Assembly (NCBI GenBank): GCA_009760855.2
Contig: WPIO01000080.1
Coordinates: 945,001-1,009,000, forward strand
Source: Cristatella mucedo
Taxonomy: Eukaryota; Bryozoa; Phylactolaemata; Cristatellidae
Reading direction: 5' to 3'
DNA: 64,000 nt
Under the pieces are notes generated by a model. That model worked only from the letters and a program-made list of their open reading frames with translations. It ran no database searches and had not been told where the DNA came from. The translations under genes were made by a program, and so were the position numbers. Below are positions 59,906 to 64,000 of the stretch, piece after piece; within the stretch, counting starts at the first letter, position 1; the number at the start of each line of letters is the position of its first letter.

Positions 59906-60254
59906 ATGCAGATGGCGGTAAGCATGAGAAGAGCAGACACACAGGTGAGAGAGCACATGAAGAGAGAGACACAAGACACATCCAGTTGGTTACAGACATG
60001 TTGATTGGCCGGATACAGCATCGCATTGAGAAGTTTGACTAACTAATTATGCCTACAGCAAAAGCAGCGACAAAAGAAAGCAAGTGAGGCAGCAAATGAT
60101 GGCCGGCTCTGCTGCTTCCACAGCTGCCGAAAGGTCACAGTTCGCAGGTCACAGATCACCGCTGTCGAAATGGTGTCAGCAGAGGCGTCTGCACTGGCTA
60201 GCAAAGCCCAAGCTGATCAGGGCGACCCTCTGGCTGCGCTGGCGCTGCTTTACT

Positions 60255-63200
60255 TTACTGGAACTGAATCATGGTGATCTGGCAGTCTCCCTGAATTTTT
60301 ATGTGGTTGAGGCTGCCCAAGTGCAGCCTGTGAGCGTAGTCAATGTAGTGCTGGTTGTTCACGGCCACCTGCGACATAGTCAGTCGACTATTACGGAGCC
60401 ACAGCAGCAATCTGGCAGCAAGCAGCACTGCTCCAGGAAGCTGGTTAAACTGGCAACCAGGACCGAGTCGCAAGCACAAGATAGTAAGATAGCAAGATAG
60501 CAAGCACAAGTAGCACCAAAACCAAGCCTCCGGACTCGCCTTGAACCCGCCAGTTTCAGCCAGGATAATAACGTCGAATTGGGTGTTTGCAGTAAACGGA
60601 AAACCAGGGCCGCTGCGCTCCTCGGCGCCCCAGGTGCCGTGTACGAAGCTGTTGCGAACGACAACGTGATGACTTTCGCCATAGTCGAAGCGAACGTCGA
60701 AGTGCAGTCCTATGTTCGCTTCGGAATGTCCACCCGATTGCAAGTTGATGGAAAACCTGTGAAAGGTCAGTCGGATGGAGGCACGATGGCTTTTCAGCTT
60801 TGCTTCGGGTGTGTAACGACCTACTTGGGAATGCGGACGTAGGTAGAGTCTCTCTACTTGTTTTGCTCGATCTATCGGCAACTTTTCATACTATCGAGCA
60901 CCAAGTCCTTCCTGAGCGCCACTCATCCTGCCTGGGCATTACTGGCACTGCTCTGCAATGGTTCAGGTTCAATCACAGTGGGTGACTCCAGAGTATGGAT
61001 GTGAATGGACACGAGTCATCCGAGGAGCCTCTGAAATATGGAGTACAGCAGGGCTCAGTGTCTCAGGTCCCGTTCTGTTCACGGTTTATACTCTCCCTCT
61101 TGCTGATGTGATTGCCGTGCACAATCAAGGCTTTCACTTCTATGCAGATGACAGTTGTACCGATGCTTTGATCCCTCCCAGCCTTCCAGCATGTCGAATT
61201 TTTTTAACTCCCTTGCTGCCTGCATTGATGACATTCGCACATTGATGGCAGCAAACTTCCTTAATTTGAATGTCGATGAAACAACTTACTTGTTATGGGC
61301 AAACCAAGCGTGACTCAGAAATGAGAAAGGTTAAAGCTCACAATCGGCTCTGCCAGCATATCTCCTGTTCAATCTTCACGAAATCTAGAGGTCATCTCCA
61401 AAGTCACCTTTGATTAGACGACCACATCAGCTCTACAATCAAGTCTGCCTACTTTCAGCTACATAACATTTCAAAAATTCAGGCTTGCTTAAACAGAGCT
61501 ACAACACCTTAATTTTATGCCACTACAGCGGACTATGAATATGGCTGCAAGGGTGGTCTTCAAGTCCCAGCGGTTTGAGCACGTGTCACCTTTGCTGAAA
61601 GAGCTAGGATGGTTGCCGGTTGAGCAAAGGATACAGAGCAAAGTTCTTATGCTGACCCACAAGGCCCGCCACGGCTTGGCTCCTTCGTACAAAGCTGAAC
61701 TGCTACATCAGTTTCAGCCTGTTCGTGCCCTGAGGTCTTGTGTGGACAATAAATTAGCTGTCCCATTCCTCCGCTTAAAGACAGTTGGCGACAGAAGCTT
61801 TAGCTCTGCAGGTCCTAAACAGTGGAACTCGCTTCCACAATTCTGACGCAACAACGACTACTCTCCTAATGCCGACTATGGCTCATCCTTTTCAGCGGTC
61901 CTGAGCTGCTACTTCTATGCTACTCACTACCTCAACTGCTCTCCTGACTCTGCTATGCTTCCCACTTTCTCTTTGTTGTGTGAGACGAAGTCTGTTGGCT
62001 ACCGAATGCGTACCGAAAGCCGCTTAGGCTGTGAGTGCGCTATACAAAACTCTCATGCGTAACACCCACATAGTCTTTATGACTTTGTGGAGTTACAGAC
62101 GGAGATACATTACATTAATTGGTTCATACATTTGTGACATCCTGTGACATCCTGATCGCGGTGATCAGCTGGATACGTTCAGGAACCCTCCACACTCCCA
62201 TGTGCTGCTATGCTAACATACAGACCAGGAAACACAGGTGACTGAACGCAAGTAATGAAACCAGATACTAGGCACACAGCAGGAAACACCCAGAGCCGAA
62301 AATAAGGTCGAAATTTGAGTTCGAGGAGACTTGAATACCACACGTGTGCACCTCTGCACATGTGTACATGAGCACATGTGCATGCATACAGGCACATGCA
62401 CACACTTGCACACAGACAAACACACATAAATATAATTCCACGTTTCCTTGAACTCGGAATTGTAATGCAGATTTGGTGCCATCTAGAATGCCTCCAATGC
62501 ATCGCAAATATAGGGAGAGCCATGTGCTGGCGTGAGGAAAAGTTACTCGCTCGTAAATAAAATTAATCAAAATAAACAATAAAATTAATAAATAAATAAA
62601 ATAATATACACTAAATAAATAAATTGCTCGTATTATTGATCGACCGAGAGTAGGTAAGAACGATTAAATGTAGCTCAGCAGCAGCTCCTCAAGAAAAAGC
62701 AAAACGCAATTGGCTCACTCACGACTGAGGTAGCTCTGTTTTCTTGCAGTGAAGTATTACGTCACACCAGTCACAGGTCGCACGAGTTCTACCAGCGTTC
62801 AACCATAATTCGGCTGCTGCATGACCAGCCTGTCGGCTTATTGAGCTAGTAGGGGGGTGGCAGGAGAGTCTGCTGCTAAGCAACATTGTCCTTGGGCAGT
62901 ATGGTCCAGCGGTTTAAGGTGCTCGCCCCGACCAAGGTCTGATTAAGGTCGTGGGCTCGAGCCCCAAGGCATATGTGAAGCACCTGAATAGAGATTAATT
63001 TCTCTTGGGGCACTGCACAAATGAATATTTTATTATTTATTTAGCCAAAGCTTTCGGGAGGGGGTTGAGGGCCTCATACTTCGTGCATTCAAGCAAAATC
63101 TGTCGTTGGCGTTGGCGATAGTGGGCGGGTATGCCACAGGCAACTATATTCCCCCTCACCCAGCTGTAAATATGCAGCACCTGCACAAAGCAATGCTTAC

Positions 63201-63326
63201 GTAGGCGTAGGCAGGCTGGTGTTGCACGGATTGCAGCTGTATGTCTCCCCTAACGACGAGCTGTCGTATAGCCTCCATTGGAATTCTGTGGTTGTACTCG
63301 GTAAAACGAGCTCCATTAACGGCTAC
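60255..63326 (-). CDS. Second two-domain galectin, partial (three exons recognised, 5' part outside window)
   Basis: Minus-strand exons seen are 63326-63201 (last exon of the N-domain, VAVNGARFTEYNHRIPMEA...), 60756-60540 (central exon of the C-domain: INLQSGGHSEANIGLHFDVRF, VVVRN, TWGAEERSG) and 60368-60255 (VAVNNQHYIDYAHRL...MIQFQ, TAA). Phases match the gene at 39675-45684. The exon 60540 donor is GC, not GT (AAG|GCGAGT), an accepted minor class. The linker exon and the first C-domain exon expected between 60757 and 63200 were not found; LINE-A and LINE-B DNA and a SINE occupy much of that interval. The sugar site has Asp in place of Asn in H-x-N-x-R. It may be a pseudogene, or the missing exons may be diverged. 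The N-terminal exons would lie beyond 64000. Confidence 0.78.
60796..61495 (+). mobile_element. LINE-A reverse-transcriptase fragment in galectin intron
   Basis: The start LRVCNDLLGNADVGRVSLLV joins LSATFHTIEHQVLPERHSS and FTVYTLPLADVIAVHNQGFH with FYADD. Several shifts are present. It stops abruptly at about 61495, where LINE-B text begins. Confidence 0.85.
61496..62118 (+). mobile_element. LINE-B 3' part
   Basis: The open part 61517-61846 (PLQRTMNMAARVVFK, LGWLPVEQRIQSKVLMLTHK, ALRSCVDNKLAVPFLRLK) is followed by the LINE-B end TGTGGAGTTACAGACGGAGA and TACATTACATTA. Confidence 0.88.
62119..62890. other. Unassigned DNA in galectin intron
   Basis: This contains alternating ACATGTG/TGCACA text (62345-62420) and an AATAAA-rich patch (62555-62630). 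No galectin exon was recognised here despite a targeted look. Confidence 0.5.
62895..63030 (+). mobile_element. tRNA-derived SINE, family 1
   Basis: The head GGTCCAGCGGTTTAAGGTGC, the B-box-like GTGGGCTCGAGCCCCA and the tail GTGAAGCACCTGAATAGAG with partner GGGGCACTGCACAAA. The tail hairpin arms have a compensating pair change (GCACC/GGGGCAC). Confidence 0.85.
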
Positions 63327-63329
63327 CTG

Positions 63330-64000
63330 TGCGACGGAGTGACCCGGCGAACTGTGACCTATGCCAGTTCGAGTTTCACAGGGACAGTTCTAGCTCTAGA
63401 AGCAGCAGCAGCAGCGGCGGCAGCAGCAGCGGTAGCAGACAGTCCCTCTAAGCATGAGCACATCCGGTCTCATGCCGAACAGAAGCTTTCAGCGCGGCAG
63501 TCGCCTTGCTGGAAGCTTCTGTACGTGCTTGCCGACCTTCGATTGACCTCGAATGACGTTGCGACTGATCTTGCACAGAGCGTCCCCATCGAGTACTGCC
63601 TTGGAGCTGCACTCCACTCGCCCACGGATGGTGCAGATGAGTGGCTCGGTAAAGCAAGGGTAAAGCAAGGGTCGCCTTGCAGTCAAGTTTTTCTCTGAAA
63701 AAACTCCACGCTCGTACCTGGCGGCTCGGCCCTGCCAGTGTAATAGGAAATTCGAAATGTCAATGGGCATCGGCCCTTTCTTTATTAACTGGCCAAGCCC
63801 CTATTGAATTATTATTATTAACTGGCCAAGCCCCCATTTGAATTAGGCCGAGGAAGCTGGCCAGAATGCAATGTACTGCCGTACCAACGGTGCTTGTTCA
63901 TTGCTAGCTAGACCGAGTCAACGTCGCTATACGCGACGCGTCAGCCGGAGACGCCGGAGAGACGCCGGAGAGACGCCTGAGAGACGCCGGAGAGACGCCG
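63330..64000. other. Unassigned DNA and short tandem repeat at the window end
   Basis: A GCAGCA run lies at 63400-63433, a duplicated ATTAACTGGCCAAGCCCC phrase at 63784 and 63817, and GAGACGCCGGA tandem units from 63948 to the end. The minus-strand frame 63489-63770 has protein-like text (TEPLICTIRGRVECSSKAV) but no galectin motif. Confidence 0.5.

Noticed and set aside
62179-62579. Minus-strand frames as the missing galectin C-domain exon
   Set aside because: No galectin first-exon pattern (Pro-x-Tyr ... Gly-Gly ... Pro-Gly) could be read in any frame; text derives from an ACATGTG-rich stretch.
63489-63770. Minus-strand frame with LICTIRGRVECSSK as an N-domain exon of the second two-domain galectin
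   Set aside because: It lacks the H-x-N-x-R, V-R-N and W-x-x-E motifs and shows no phase-correct splice pair.

Overview
This window is nuclear DNA of an animal with motile cilia or flagella. The evidence is spliced genes with GT-AG introns, the 3' half of a radial-spoke-head gene of the axoneme (RSPH4A/6A type), a cluster of galectin genes, CR1/L2-type LINEs with tRNA-derived SINEs that share their tails, a decayed Polinton/Maverick-type DNA element, and very abundant microsatellites. Coding exons are very GC-rich at third codon positions and CpG is common in the unique DNA. I cannot place the species further from sequence alone.

Layout. 1-2342: the last four exons of the radial spoke gene (+). 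2343-9700: microsatellites, a 1.4-kb GC-rich satellite, one orphan exon with strong splice signals (-), a LINE 3' end and TA-rich tracts. 10350-13203: a galectin gene (-), which I read as a type II membrane protein with a long Thr/Ser/Ala tandem-repeat stalk in front of one galectin domain. 16786-18798: a soluble single-domain galectin (-). 18800-27300: mostly repeats (satellites, SINEs, LINE ends). 27320-35450: an AT-rich, broken Polinton-like element holding remnants of DNA polymerase B (split by a LINE), a capsid-like gene, a YqaJ-like nuclease, a fibre protein with phage-type repeats, and a retroviral-type integrase. 35450-39600: SINEs, LINE ends and unassigned DNA. 39675-45684: a complete two-domain galectin (-) with two alternative second exons. 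46800-62120: LINE/SINE-rich DNA, including one nearly full-length LINE and a 1.35-kb CT/GA tract. 60255-63326: part of a second two-domain galectin (-), invaded by LINEs.

How the genes relate. The four galectin genes lie on the same strand. Wherever the boundaries can be read, they share one intron pattern: phase 0 before the domain, phase 2 after the first domain exon, phase 0 before the last exon. This suggests family expansion by local duplication. Two points stand out for follow-up: the membrane-anchored repeat-stalk galectin with a changed sugar site, and the pair of apparently mutually exclusive exons in the two-domain galectin. All splice models are read by eye from sequence and need transcript support.
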